Made by a program: the position numbers and the translations under genes
The notes under the pieces: model-generated
The model's database searches: none
What the model saw: only the letters and a program-made list of their open reading frames with translations
Told to the model about the DNA's origin: nothing
DNA from: Ashinkailepas kermadecensis
Taxonomy: Eukaryota; Arthropoda; Thecostraca; Neolepadidae
Reading direction: 5' to 3'
NCBI GenBank assembly: GCA_034440615.1
Contig: JAOTOM010005111.1
Coordinates: 248,001-312,000, forward strand
Length of the DNA stretch: 64,000 bases
Shown: positions 1-9,250 of the stretch, one piece after another
How the letters are laid out: every line of letters begins with the position of its first letter
Position numbering within the stretch: the stretch's first letter is position 1

Positions 1-195
1 ACACAGGCTTGTGCATAATGCTCGTAACTCCAATCAGAGTCTTTTGGCCAGGTTGAAAACTGACATTTGATCTGCCATGGGAAGTTCCTGATGATGATGT
101 CTCATGTCAGCTAGTTTCCATCCAAACCGGTATTTATGGGGACAGCGCAATCGCACTAGAAGAAGAGTCTAGTGGTCTGACGCCGGCACCTGAAG

Positions 196-382
196 TCACC
201 GTGTGGCGAGCAGCAGCACATTTTCAGGCGACACGCTGGCCTCCACATACTGCAACAGGCGGGCGTCGAAGCCACGCGCCACCAGGAACTGCCGACGCCC
301 CTCGTCCAGCAGGCGCTTGCACATGAAGCCCACCTGTGTGCGCTCCTCGGGGGTCAAGCCAAGCCGATGGTACCGCCCGCCG
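196..382 (-). CDS. TRMT13: TRMT13 terminal exon
   Basis: The acceptor is GTGCTCTTGTTCCAG; the first base completes a codon from the previous exon. The exon encodes GGRYHRLGLTPEERTQVG, then a helical segment and ENVLLLATR before a TGA at 196-198. The TPEER...G...C..LLD.GR pattern and ENVLL end match the conserved TRMT13 C-terminus. The 195 bases beyond are presumably 3' UTR or flank; no clear polyadenylation signal was noted. Confidence 0.9.
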
Positions 383-3300
383 CTGGAACAAGAGCACAGA
401 TGTCATATGGAGCTGTACTGGACACACGGGTATCACAGATCACAAGGGGCACGGATGTAAGATGTGATACCAGGGTCAGTTGCAGATACTGGCATCAGCA
501 TCACAGAGGTCACATAAACTGATGTCGAGGTAAAAGAGGTCAGATGGGGTGATATTGAGTGTCACAGGTCATACGGATTACATTCGGGGCATGGGTCAGA
601 GACTAGTAACGGCATCACGGAGGTCAGGTGGGCTGATATCGGCGTCACAGGCCACAGGGACCAGCATTTGGGCCGTGCCGGCCACGGTGGCTGGCATCAG
701 AGTCCCATAGGTTAGGTGGACTAACATCGGGTAACAGACGCCACGCGAGGCAGGCGGATTTGTATTGGGTGCACTGTGACTGGTGCCAGAGTAATGACAC
801 TAGGTCCACATAAACCGTGTCTGCGGATACCGACCGGTGCGAGGCGGCGGGACGGGATCAAAACGGGCCGGTACGGCGACTACGGCACGATCTCATCCAG
901 CTGCGGTGTTAGCCACAACCGTCAAATGACCACTTTTGGTTGATGCATCCGAAGCCCGAAGCCCCAAATAACCAACCAACCTGTGCTCAACTGTTCAGCA
1001 CGCAAGTCGACTCGTGCACTGGCGTCGTGCAAACAACGTCGTTTTGGTCTCGACAAGCGACAAGCACTTCTTGGCGCTTGTTCGATTGCCGGTCAGTAGC
1101 GGTCTGATGGTGACGGCATTGCGACGACGTCCGGGTATCGAACGGTGGGCAGTGTACACTGGGCACTCACTTGGCCTGCCTGGAGCCGGGACCGGGCCGG
1201 TCGTCCGCAGTGTCGTGGTCTGGCCGGTCCTTCCCGTTGTCGCCGCCTGACTGAAGCTCACCAGAGCCGGGACCGGGCCGGTCGTCCGCAGTGTCGTGGT
1301 CTGGCCGGTCCTTCCCGTTGTCGCCGCCTGACTGAAGCTCACCAGAGCCGGGACCGGGCCGGTCGTCCGCAGTGCCGTGGTCTGGCCGGTCGTCCGCAGT
1401 GCCGTGGTCTGGCCGGTCGTCCGCAGTGCCGTGGTCTGGCCGGTCGTCCGCAGTGCCGTGGTCTGGCCGGTCGTCCGCAGTGCCGTGGTCTGGCCGGTCC
1501 TTCCCGTTGTCGCCGCCTGACTGAAGCTCACCAGAGTCGGGACTCGGCTGGCTTTCACGGCGGTCACAACGCGTCTGATCCGCCACAACATCGCGACCGA
1601 GACGATCCTGGTCGGTGCCGTGACCCGCACCACCATCCGCGTCTTGTCTGGCCCGCTTGGCGTCCGCGCCGTCGTCACTGCCGGCACGTTTCTGGCGGTG
1701 CGGACTGCCTGGCGTCGCGGCGGCGGCGGTCGGCGGTCGGCTTCCGTACGTCGTGGTCGCTGGCTCCGCCGTCGGGCCAGTCGAGCTCGCGACAGCGTCA
1801 CCCGAAGGCGGGTCGGCACGTGGCTGTGCCATCGCGGCCTGGTCCGGTGCTCGGCTCACGTGATCATTCGCACGCGAGACGGGCTCCTCGGTGGAGTGGC
1901 CGGCCGTCTGAGTCGGCTGCTCCCAGCTGGGAGTACCGCACGTGGCCCAAGCCGCCACCCCCTTTAGTGCAGTGAACTCATCGCTGGGGAAGCCGCATGC
2001 CTGAAAAAAAAACATACCCCCTGATCTGATCATATCAACGCACAAGCGAGTGTCACCATATCGCATCAGCTAAAGTCAGGATCGGCGACAGGCAATCCAT
2101 AAGTGCCCGACCATCGTTTTCAATGACACGCATGGCGACAGTTACAGGAATTCTGAAGTCCAGACGCTATTAAATGTCAGCACCAAAGGGTGCATGGTGG
2201 TGATGATGGAATGGAAGGACTTTGACTTGCATATCACTGATACTGAACCACAAAACCTTATTTTTCCACGGGGCCTAAAATCAAGGTGACTCCTGGGTGA
2301 CAGTGCAATCGGTATTGACCCATTTGACGTGATCTATAACATCAATCAAGCTTCACCAAAAAATGTTATAAATGCCTCTGAAATTTACCATATAAAGCTA
2401 CATCATGTTGCCTGACGCATCTATTCGCCTACATCAAACGTCAGCGGGGATTGACTCATCTATCTCGCCTAAAGCAAACGTCAGTTGGGATTGACGCATC
2501 TATCTCGCCTACACCAAACGTCAGTGGGGATTGATGCATCCATATCGCCAACACCAAACGTCAGTGGGTATTGACGCAGCATATATCTCGCCTACAACAA
2601 ACGTCGGTGGGGATTGACGCATATATCTCGAGGGCTACGTGGTAGGGCCCGCACCTGGAGGAACTCCTTGTTATTAACTTAACCTGCGTCCTGTTACACG
2701 TCCATCACCTGTCGATAGGGCGAGGTGGTAGAGGCCGCACCTGGAGGAACTCCTGGGCATCAACTTAGCCTACATCCTGTCACACATCCGTCGCCTGTCG
2801 AGAGGACGACGCGGCAGGGCCTGCACCTGGATGTACTCCTTGCCATTAACATAAACTGCGTCCTATCGCACGTCAGTCGCCTGTCGAGAGGACGACGTAG
2901 TAGGGCCCGCACCTGGAGGAACTCCTTGCCCACGTAGCTGGGCCACTCGACCCGGTGGTGACAGCAGAGTGCGATCAGCACACCGCGCACGTCCGGATCC
3001 GCGTCACGCGTCACACGCCCTGTCGGGTGCTCGCCGGGCCCAGACTGTGCGTCGACGGCCGCATCTGACGACACGGCGGCCGTCTCCGCCGCGGCCGGAC
3101 CGCCGGCTGCCGATGGCGGCAGTCCAGCGGTGGCGGCTCGAATTCCGAGGTCTGTGGAGGCGCACGACCGTGTCAACGATGGACAGCTGTTACTGCAGGC
3201 CGGTGCACACGTTTGGGTGGAAACTGACACTTTCTGGGACAAATATCTGCATCCCAGATGAACATATTTCACTTTTTACTTCCGGCTTTCACTGGCACAT

Positions 3301-5745
3301 GCCACTATATCATGATGATCATCACTTGTACAATGCAAAGGTATTGCCATCTTCAGCTTACACATATCTACATATATGTCATACATACACACATAAGCAT
3401 ATAATATACATATACATGTTTACACCAGAAGATCACCGAGTGCCTGGAGCTTGCTTCCGCAATAACTGCTGACCGCTGCCACAATATCCTCTCACGATTG
3501 ACATGTTTCTTGACATCGGTGGTAACAACTACTGACAGCTGCCACATCCTTTCACGGCTGTCCTGGCCAACAGACCGACGACAGTTCACCCGATACCAGC
3601 AAATGACAGACCAGAAGACGACAGACCGAAGACAATTCATGACGATTTTACTGCATAACTAACTCAGCGGCTGACATAGGTGTCGCCACCGCTGCGATGC
3701 CAGGGATCGCGATCCGACTGTCCCGAGATAAGGGATAGGAGACGGCCGCGGCCTTACTCCTCTGACAGAACAATCGTTCCTGCGCCCACGGTGTTGGACT
3801 TTACGTGGAGACTGAGTCCGATGACACCCATGGCGGTCGGCGAGATTGACAGAGCTAGGCTTAGTCAGACTCCCAGACTATATTGGGGCAATATTTTTCC
3901 TGGCGAAGCAATGGCAAGCGAGTTTGTTCTGCTATACCGGCGACCATTAGTTTCGTTCAGCTTACTTCTGAAACCAGGGTTACCTCTTCCATCATAGCAT
4001 TTGACAATACATGCGTTATATGTGCTCTAGTGCTGGAGTTCCAAATATGCTGAATTCGCCTAGGGTGGATAATTCTAGAGGAAATTCGGGGCGTATAGGG
4101 TGGAATGAGTGCAGAAAAAGGCGAAAATTCCAAGGCACCATCCTACACGATGTCCTTGCGGGGAAGGGGAAATAGAAACGTGCCTCACGAGCAAATGCCG
4201 GAATGAGCCGAACAACTGCTGTGCGTAGATGGCAATTCTCCGTTCACCTCATTTCACCGATGGGAATCCATAGTTGCATGTGCCGTCTACATCCTGAACG
4301 GAAGTGGAACAGGCAGATTTACATAGAAAATGGTCGGATCGGAACCACATACCAGTGGCGGCGCCACACAGGTGTTTGCTAATGGCCACGACAGGTCGGC
4401 CGACGCAGGCGCCACAGCCGGCCAGGCTCAGATGTCGTATGTCGATCTTTAGCCGCTGGATGTCGCACACGTCGTCGAGATCCTTGAGCTTGTTCTCGGC
4501 TTTGTGCCGGTGCGAGGCACGGTCCACCAGGACGATCTGCGCCTCCGAGCTGACGGCGCGCGCCAACCACGACGACAATAACGCTGGAATGACCGGATAT
4601 AAGTCAGATGGTAGCAGCTGGACTGGTGACAACTGCCGAATGCAGCTCCAGGAGGCAACACTGGCCGTTGATGGCTGGTGTGGCCGCCAGCGCAGTCGCC
4701 ATCATATTGTTAAACGCCAGTGAATACTGATGCTCAAGGTTTGTCGACCGGCGTACAGGCTTCCTCCGCCCCGCCCCCTCCACAAGGCCCGAACATCTGC
4801 AACTTACCTACTCTTAGAGCACATTAGAACAAAGATAATGGCAGGCTGAGTGAGACTATGTCCAGGTACACTAGTAATAGTCCTTTAAAGCTGATGGCAT
4901 AGTGAGTCTGTGATCAGGTACGCTATTCATAGTCCTCTAAAGCTGATGGTACAGTGAGTATGTGTTCAGGTACACTAGCCATAGTCCTCTGAAGCTGATG
5001 GCAGGCTGAGTGAGACTATGTTCAGGTACACTAGTCATAGTCCTCTAAAGCTGATGGTACAGTGAGACTATGTTCAGGTACACTAGTCATAGTCCTCTAA
5101 AGCTGATGGTACAGCGAGACTATATTCAGGTACACTAGTCATAGTCCTCTAAAGCTGATGGTATAGTGAGTCTGTGTTCAGGTACACTAGACATAGTCCT
5201 CTAAAGCTGATGGTACAGTGAGTCTGTGTTCAGGTACACAAGCCATAGTCCTCTAAAGCTGATGGTACAGTGAGTCTGTGTTCAGGTACACTAGTCATAG
5301 TCCTCTAAAGCTGATGGTACAGTGAGTCTGTGTTTAGGTACACTATTCATAGTCCTCCACATTCTCGCATTTCCCACAATCTCTAGGCATTGAACAGGAC
5401 GAGTAGGTATACACTATTACATATCATAAAGGCTACGTTTTATCTATGCAATCACCGTGCATTCAAGGTCGCCTTTTATGTAACATAACACATGGCAAGA
5501 AAATGTTTACATTTTGACACATTTCGTTTTTTAACGTCTTTCGCTGTCCCATATCAACTGCATCCTAGAGATTCACCTATAGCAGAAGCACCTAACACCA
5601 ATTTCTTCAGCTTCAGAGCAGTGTAGTGTCTTGCAGCACAACACAAAGTGAAGTTATCTTATGCAACTGAATATGAATTCTAGGTTGTCTGTCAATACAC
5701 ACATACATACATGCACACACGCACGCACGCACGCACGCACGCGCG

Positions 5746-5837
<92 letters not shown>

Positions 5838-6246
5838 CATGTATGTATGTGTGTATTGACAGACAACCTATAATTCATATTCAGTTGCATAAGATAACTT
5901 CACTTTGTGTTGTGCTGCAGGACACTACACTGTTCTGAAGCTGAAGAAATTGGTGTCAGGTGCTTCTGCTATAGGTGAATCTCTAGGCTGCAGTTGATAT
6001 GGGACAGCGAAAGACGTTAAAAACGAAATGTGTCAAAATGTAAACATTTTCTTGCCATGTGTTATGTTACATAAAAGGCGACCTTCAATGCACGGTGATT
6101 GCATAGATAAAACGTAGCCTTTATGATATGTAATAGTGTATACCTACTCGTCCTGCTCAATGCCTAGAGATTGTGGGAAATGCAAGAATGTGGAGGACTA
6201 TGTATGTATGTATGTATGTATGTATGTATGTATGTATGTATGTATG

Positions 6247-6336
<90 letters not shown>

Positions 6337-8099
6337 TGTGTGTCTGTGTGTGTGTGTGTGTGTGTGTGTATGACTATATACAACTTATTTTGGTATCGTC
6401 GAAATGGAACACTGCTAACCCTTACTTGGATCTGACACCCAACCAAAACCGAATACTTGAACAGTGTCCAATCATCACACGTGATCACGAGACACGGGCC
6501 ACCGTCGGCTACCTTTGCCGGACCCCAGCTCGACAAAGGTGCGTCGTCCGTCCAGCAGGCGAGCGTCGCGCAGCAGGCCGAGCAGGGCGGCGTTCTGGCG
6601 CAGGTGCTTCAGCGTGTCGACGCCGTACTCGGGGTTGGCCAGGCTGTCGGCCAGCACCGGGTGCGTGCAGTGCACGGTCGCCACGGCCGGCACGCGCTCT
6701 GCGCCGCAACACCGGCTCGGTCACGTCACGTCACGTCACGTCCGCCGGCGCCGCTGAGTGTCACGTGGCGGCCACCTCGGCAGCGCCGGCGAAAACTAGC
6801 ACCGCGTCAAGCGCCAGAACACAGAATGAACACGGCATGTTGGTTCACTGAGGGCGGTAGATACCGATATATGAATGCGAAGCGTTGGACACAGGAAATG
6901 CTCACGTCTGTAAATCCCATATCTCACATCTCTTCCACATCAATCACACCGAAGCTTCCCGGCGGGTACTTTCGTGGCACTGTGCCGATACGAGGCGTCA
7001 CCACTGTGTAGGGGGACCTGACATCACCGCTTTGTAGTTGGACCTGACGTCACCCCTGTGTAGCGGGACCTGGCGTCACCACCGCGTAATGGGACCTGAC
7101 GTCACCACTGCATAATGGACCTGACATTACTGCTGTGTAGTGGCACCTGACGTCACCACTGTGTAGTGGGACCTACGTCACCGTTGTGTAGCAGGACCTG
7201 ACATCACCGCTTTGTGTGGTGGGACCTGACCCTGCCTGCGTAGTGACACCTGACGTCACCGCTGTGTAGTGGCACCTGACGTCTGCATAATGGGACCTGA
7301 CGTCACCGCTGTGTATTGGGACCGGACCTCATAGCTGTGCAGTTGGGACTTGACCCCACCTGTGTGCTGTGGTACCTGACCACACCTGGGTGTGGTGCAG
7401 TGATAAGTATTCGTGAAATAGGGTGGATTGCGCCACTTTCTGAGCCCTGAGTAGACATTCTTTCCACGGAAGTATCGACATCGTACTTGCTGATATGTGC
7501 TTACAAAGTCTCCATTGCTCATTTCTAAGAGTATTTCGTGTACATGTATCATGCTTATGCACACCATTACAGATTGTGATAAACAAGCATCTCGTAGTAC
7601 AGTTCCAGGTGCAGATATTATATATGATGTGGTCTGCTAAGCAACACCATCTGCTCATACCATGATATTGCAATAGTTATTGTTGGCATAGGTATCCCTA
7701 TGTTAGGTGCCCTACAAATTAAATGAAACGCATGTACCTATGATTGCATTATTTGCTCAACATTGAGTTTCAAGAATTGAAACGATATTTTAATTGGCAT
7801 GCATCCATGACAAATTTCGACATCCTATTGTACTAGCTATACTAGTTTCGACATCTCACACCTAACGAAAAACCATTATTTTAACACTGGTGTGGTGGCA
7901 CCTGGCCCCACCGGTGTACGTGGTCCTGACGCGCTGCAGCAGGCTGAGCAGCGCCTGGTCCGACAGCTGGTGGATGGTGGCGCCACACTGCGGCTCCCCG
8001 TCGCCGCTGTTGATGTCCTGCACATAGTAGGGCGGCACCTCCCTCACGCGGGCGTTGCACACCTTGAGATGGTGCTGCAGGCGATGGGCGAAGCATGTA
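196..8099 (-). CDS. TRMT13: tRNA:m4X 2'-O-methyltransferase TRMT13, six-exon gene model, N-terminus missing
   Basis: TRMT13/Trm13 methylates the ribose 2'-OH of nucleotide 4 in the acceptor stem of certain tRNAs, using SAM. I see, in order: the second half of a CHHC zinc finger ending in HHLKVC and followed by the family signature around YYVQDIN; a SAM-binding strand (VELGSGK); the HLCGAAT segment; the ALCCHHR motif; the WATCG motif; and the conserved C-terminal helix region ending ENVLLLATR-stop. These are the landmarks of the family in the correct order. Exons are 7912-8099, 6513-6698, 4353-4583, 2913-3151, 1171-2000 and 196-382; every donor phase matches the next acceptor phase, and the six join to 1861 nt (about 620 codons, longer than the ~480 residues usual in vertebrates because of a low-complexity linker). 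The first exon with the initiator and first zinc ligands was not found. Identity is based on remembered family motifs, not a search. Confidence 0.9.
400..830. repeat. Degenerate short repeats in the last TRMT13 intron
   Basis: A diffuse set of similar phrases built on 'catcacagaggtca', 'gatatcggcgtcacagg' and 'ggcatcacggaggtca' recurs at irregular spacing. No gene is seen here; it is intron 5 of TRMT13. The repeats are too diverged to define a unit by eye. Confidence 0.45.
1171..2000 (-). CDS. TRMT13: TRMT13 exon: WATCG motif and coding minisatellite
   Basis: An excellent acceptor (nine T then CAG) precedes ACGFPSDEF and VAAWATCGT, matching the family block before its variable linker. The frame then stays open through about 250 low-complexity residues (Asp, Arg, Pro, Gly rich), including tandem DRPDHGTAD units, and ends at GGCCAA|GTGAGTGC, a consensus donor. 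The 830-nt length gives exit phase 2, exactly what the last exon needs, which argues that the whole minisatellite is translated. The linker is far longer than in vertebrate TRMT13. Confidence 0.8.
1180..1550 (-). repeat. In-frame minisatellite in the TRMT13 linker (27-bp and 81-bp units)
   Basis: On the minus strand five tandem 27-bp units encode DRPDHGTAD. They are followed by larger units that combine an 18-residue block (starting DRPGPGSGELQSGG) with DRPDHDTAD, giving an 81-bp period (starts at 1183, 1264 and 1345 on the plus strand). All periods are multiples of three. The array ends directly at the exon's donor. Confidence 0.92.
2420..2640. repeat. Short tandem repeat, 'caaacgtcagtggggattgac' type unit
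   Basis: About five copies of a ~45-50 bp unit containing 'tctcgcctac', 'caaacgtcag' and 'ggattgacgca' lie in TRMT13 intron 4, directly beside the 86-bp array. Confidence 0.8.
2640..2930 (-). repeat. 86-bp tandem array spanning the TRMT13 exon-intron junction
   Basis: On the minus strand the phrase GGAGTTCCTCCAGGTGCGG occurs at the real exon end (2913) and again, with small changes, at 2827, 2741 and 2655. The period is exactly 86 bp at each step. Each unit holds ~17 bases of exon tail plus the GT donor and ~70 bases of intron, so four potential 5' splice sites lie in a row. Confidence 0.93.
2913..3151 (-). CDS. TRMT13: TRMT13 exon: CCHH motif
   Basis: The acceptor is GCGCCTCCACAG and the donor CCTCCAG|GTGCGG at 2913/2912. 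It opens with Asp-Leu, completing HLCGAATDL, continues through an Ala/Gly/Pro-rich linker that is variable in the family, and ends with GVLIALCCHHR, WPSYVGKEFLQ. The CCHH signature is diagnostic of Trm13. The last 17 exon bases and the donor are repeated every 86 bp into the intron (see the repeat at 2640-2930). Confidence 0.9.
4353..4583 (-). CDS. TRMT13: TRMT13 exon: VLVDRASHRHK to HLCGAAT
   Basis: The acceptor is CGGTCATTCCAG and the donor GCCACTG|GTATGTGG, a near-consensus 5' splice site. Encodes LSSWLARAV, then IVLVDRASHRHK, a conserved LKIDIRHL segment and AISKHLCGAAT. These correspond to the strand that binds the cofactor ribose and to the family-specific KHLCG motif. The phase in is one base plus two; the phase out is one base. 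Confidence 0.9.
4820..5347. repeat. 52-bp tandem array in TRMT13 intron
   Basis: About ten copies of a unit containing 'caggtacactagtcatag', 'tcctctaaagctgatgg' and 'acagtgagtctgtg'. In the last six copies the spacing is 51-53 bp; earlier copies are less regular. The array ends exactly where the palindrome at 5348 begins, and the phrase 'catagtcctc' is shared by both. Confidence 0.9.
5348..6202. repeat. Large palindrome with microsatellite centre
   Basis: The left arm 5348 to about 5715 and the right arm about 5838 to 6202 are inverted copies with few differences (for example 'tagtcctccacattc' against 'gaatgtggaggacta' at the outer ends, and 'attgacagacaacct' on the inner side). The centre is (CA)n, (GCAC)n and (TA)n. 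No gene is seen. It could be a foldback or MITE-type element, or a cruciform-forming inversion product. Confidence 0.9.
5710..5850. repeat. Microsatellite (ACGC)n (CA)n (TA)n (TG)n
   Basis: Uninterrupted short-period DNA at the palindrome centre, with over 60 bases of TA alternation from about 5766. Confidence 0.98.
6200..6370. repeat. Microsatellite (TATG)n (TA)n (TG)n
   Basis: A second microsatellite directly outside the right palindrome arm: TATG repeats, then about 55 bases of TA, then about 65 bases of TG with two TC interruptions. Confidence 0.98.
6513..6698 (-). CDS. TRMT13: TRMT13 exon: SAM-binding motif
   Basis: The acceptor is TGCGGCGCAG and the donor GGCAAAG|GTAGCC. Two bases complete the codon begun by the previous exon, and one base is left at the end. 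The exon encodes a TVHCTHP segment, a KHLRQNAALL helix and the glycine-rich strand VELGSGK, the class I methyltransferase SAM-binding loop. Length between the flanking conserved blocks matches the vertebrate protein residue for residue when the three exons are joined. Confidence 0.88.
7010..7390 (-). repeat. ~35-bp tandem array resembling the upstream TRMT13 donor
   Basis: About ten imperfect units on the minus strand of the form CTACACAGCGGTGACGTCAG followed by GTCCCA. The unit resembles the donor region of the upstream TRMT13 exon (TACACCG|GTGGGGCCAGGTGCC at 7912/7911), about 500 bp away across unrelated sequence. It lies within the same intron. Confidence 0.8.
7912..8099 (-). CDS. TRMT13: TRMT13 exon: zinc-finger end and YYVQDIN region
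   Basis: The acceptor is CCGTTTTCAG and the donor ACACCG|GTGGGG. The exon begins in codon position 3 and ends in position 1. It encodes His and Cys ligands in HHLKVC, then PPYYVQDINSGDG and an acidic/Leu-rich helix (LSDQALLSLLQRV). In the family the CHHC finger is C-x5-H-x9-H-x3-C; the earlier Cys and His must come from an upstream exon. A 30-nt open stretch at 8692-8721, reading SCPTE before a GT, could supply them but has the wrong spacing and is only a weak guess. Confidence 0.88.
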
Positions 8100-9250
8100 C
8101 TGAAAACGGTGACATGTGCTATGTCATGGTCGTCTTTTTGGTAGTTTTTGGTTTTGCGACGCGTCGACTGTTGAACCACATATCGTTGCCAATCTCTTAC
8201 AATCTGCCAACGTCGCTTGGTCCGGGTGGGAAACGGCCACCACCGTCATCCATTCTCAGCTACACCACTAGTATTAACACGCGCCCTGGAGGGCCTCTGA
8301 AAATTACGCGCACTGGAGGGGGGGGGGGCAGATTCCGCCCCCTAAGATCTCGGCTCCTATTAAAGCTGGATGAACGAAATTCGCAGGGTGGTTGGGTACG
8401 GAAGTGAACTCTATTGTGTGCAAATCTCATGACCTTAGGTCAATATCTTCAAGATCAAATGAGGTTACATTTGTCAAAATTTTCTTGTTTTGCGTGGCTT
8501 GGCTTGTCATTGTTATGGATCGCTGTGATTGTGTTTAAATACTCCAAAATGGGCATCAATGATGTTTTGGACATTACTAATGATGCAATACAGATGCTAG
8601 ACCCGACATTTGACCTCAGGTCACCTATATAGCAGCACTTTATCAGGTCAGTTACCTGTTCCAGTTACCGGAACCGGGCCGCCCGCCCAACTGCTCCGTC
8701 GGGCAGCTCGGCGCAATCGGCCTCGCGAAGAAAGGAGTGAAGTACATGAATAAAGATGGAAACGCAATGACAAACAGTACAAATGACAAACAGTAGTGCA
8801 TTTATGACAACATTGCAGTTGATCAAGTTTGGTTCCATTAACCTGTCATGAACTTGACCTGACTTGACCTCGCTGACCTAACATGACCTAGAAACTAAAT
8901 AGCATCTCAATATACATCAAACAAGTCGCTAGTGTTGCCAAGAACACTTCCCCTTTGCGAATATACGGGAAGCGCATCAGCGCCGATTTTTGTGGTCTGG
9001 CGCTAGGAAATTTGTTGACTTTAACGGCCCCTAATTTGAGACATTTTCGGGCGATTTCCATTTTTCTTGTTTTAAACGACGCGCCGGTAATTTCTAAGCA
9101 GGTACACATAAAATCGCATATATTGACCGGTAAAATCTGCAGTTATGTACGAAAAACCAGAGGTGTAGGCGGATTTCGCCCCCCTCCAGTGCGCAAGTTA
9201 ATGTTGAACAATCATTCAACAAATACAGCTCATGGTAATATGAACATCTG
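8100..9250. other. Non-genic stretch with dispersed repeat fragments
   Basis: No convincing exon. A fragment around 8130-8215 (gcgacgcgtcgactgttgaa, then gttgccaatctctta) recurs near 54060-54115. A short G-rich fragment at 8315-8345 (cgcactggagggggg, attccgcc) recurs inverted at about 9165-9200. A GC-rich patch at 8665-8725 is the only place that could hold a small exon. Confidence 0.5.

Noticed and set aside
8414..8632. Small ORF with a hydrophobic stretch (LGLSLLWIAVIV)
   Set aside because: Single short frame with no start context, homologue memory or neighbouring support.
8692..8721. 30-nt candidate for the missing TRMT13 upstream exon
   Set aside because: Phase fits but the Cys-His spacing is two residues short and the splice sites are weak.
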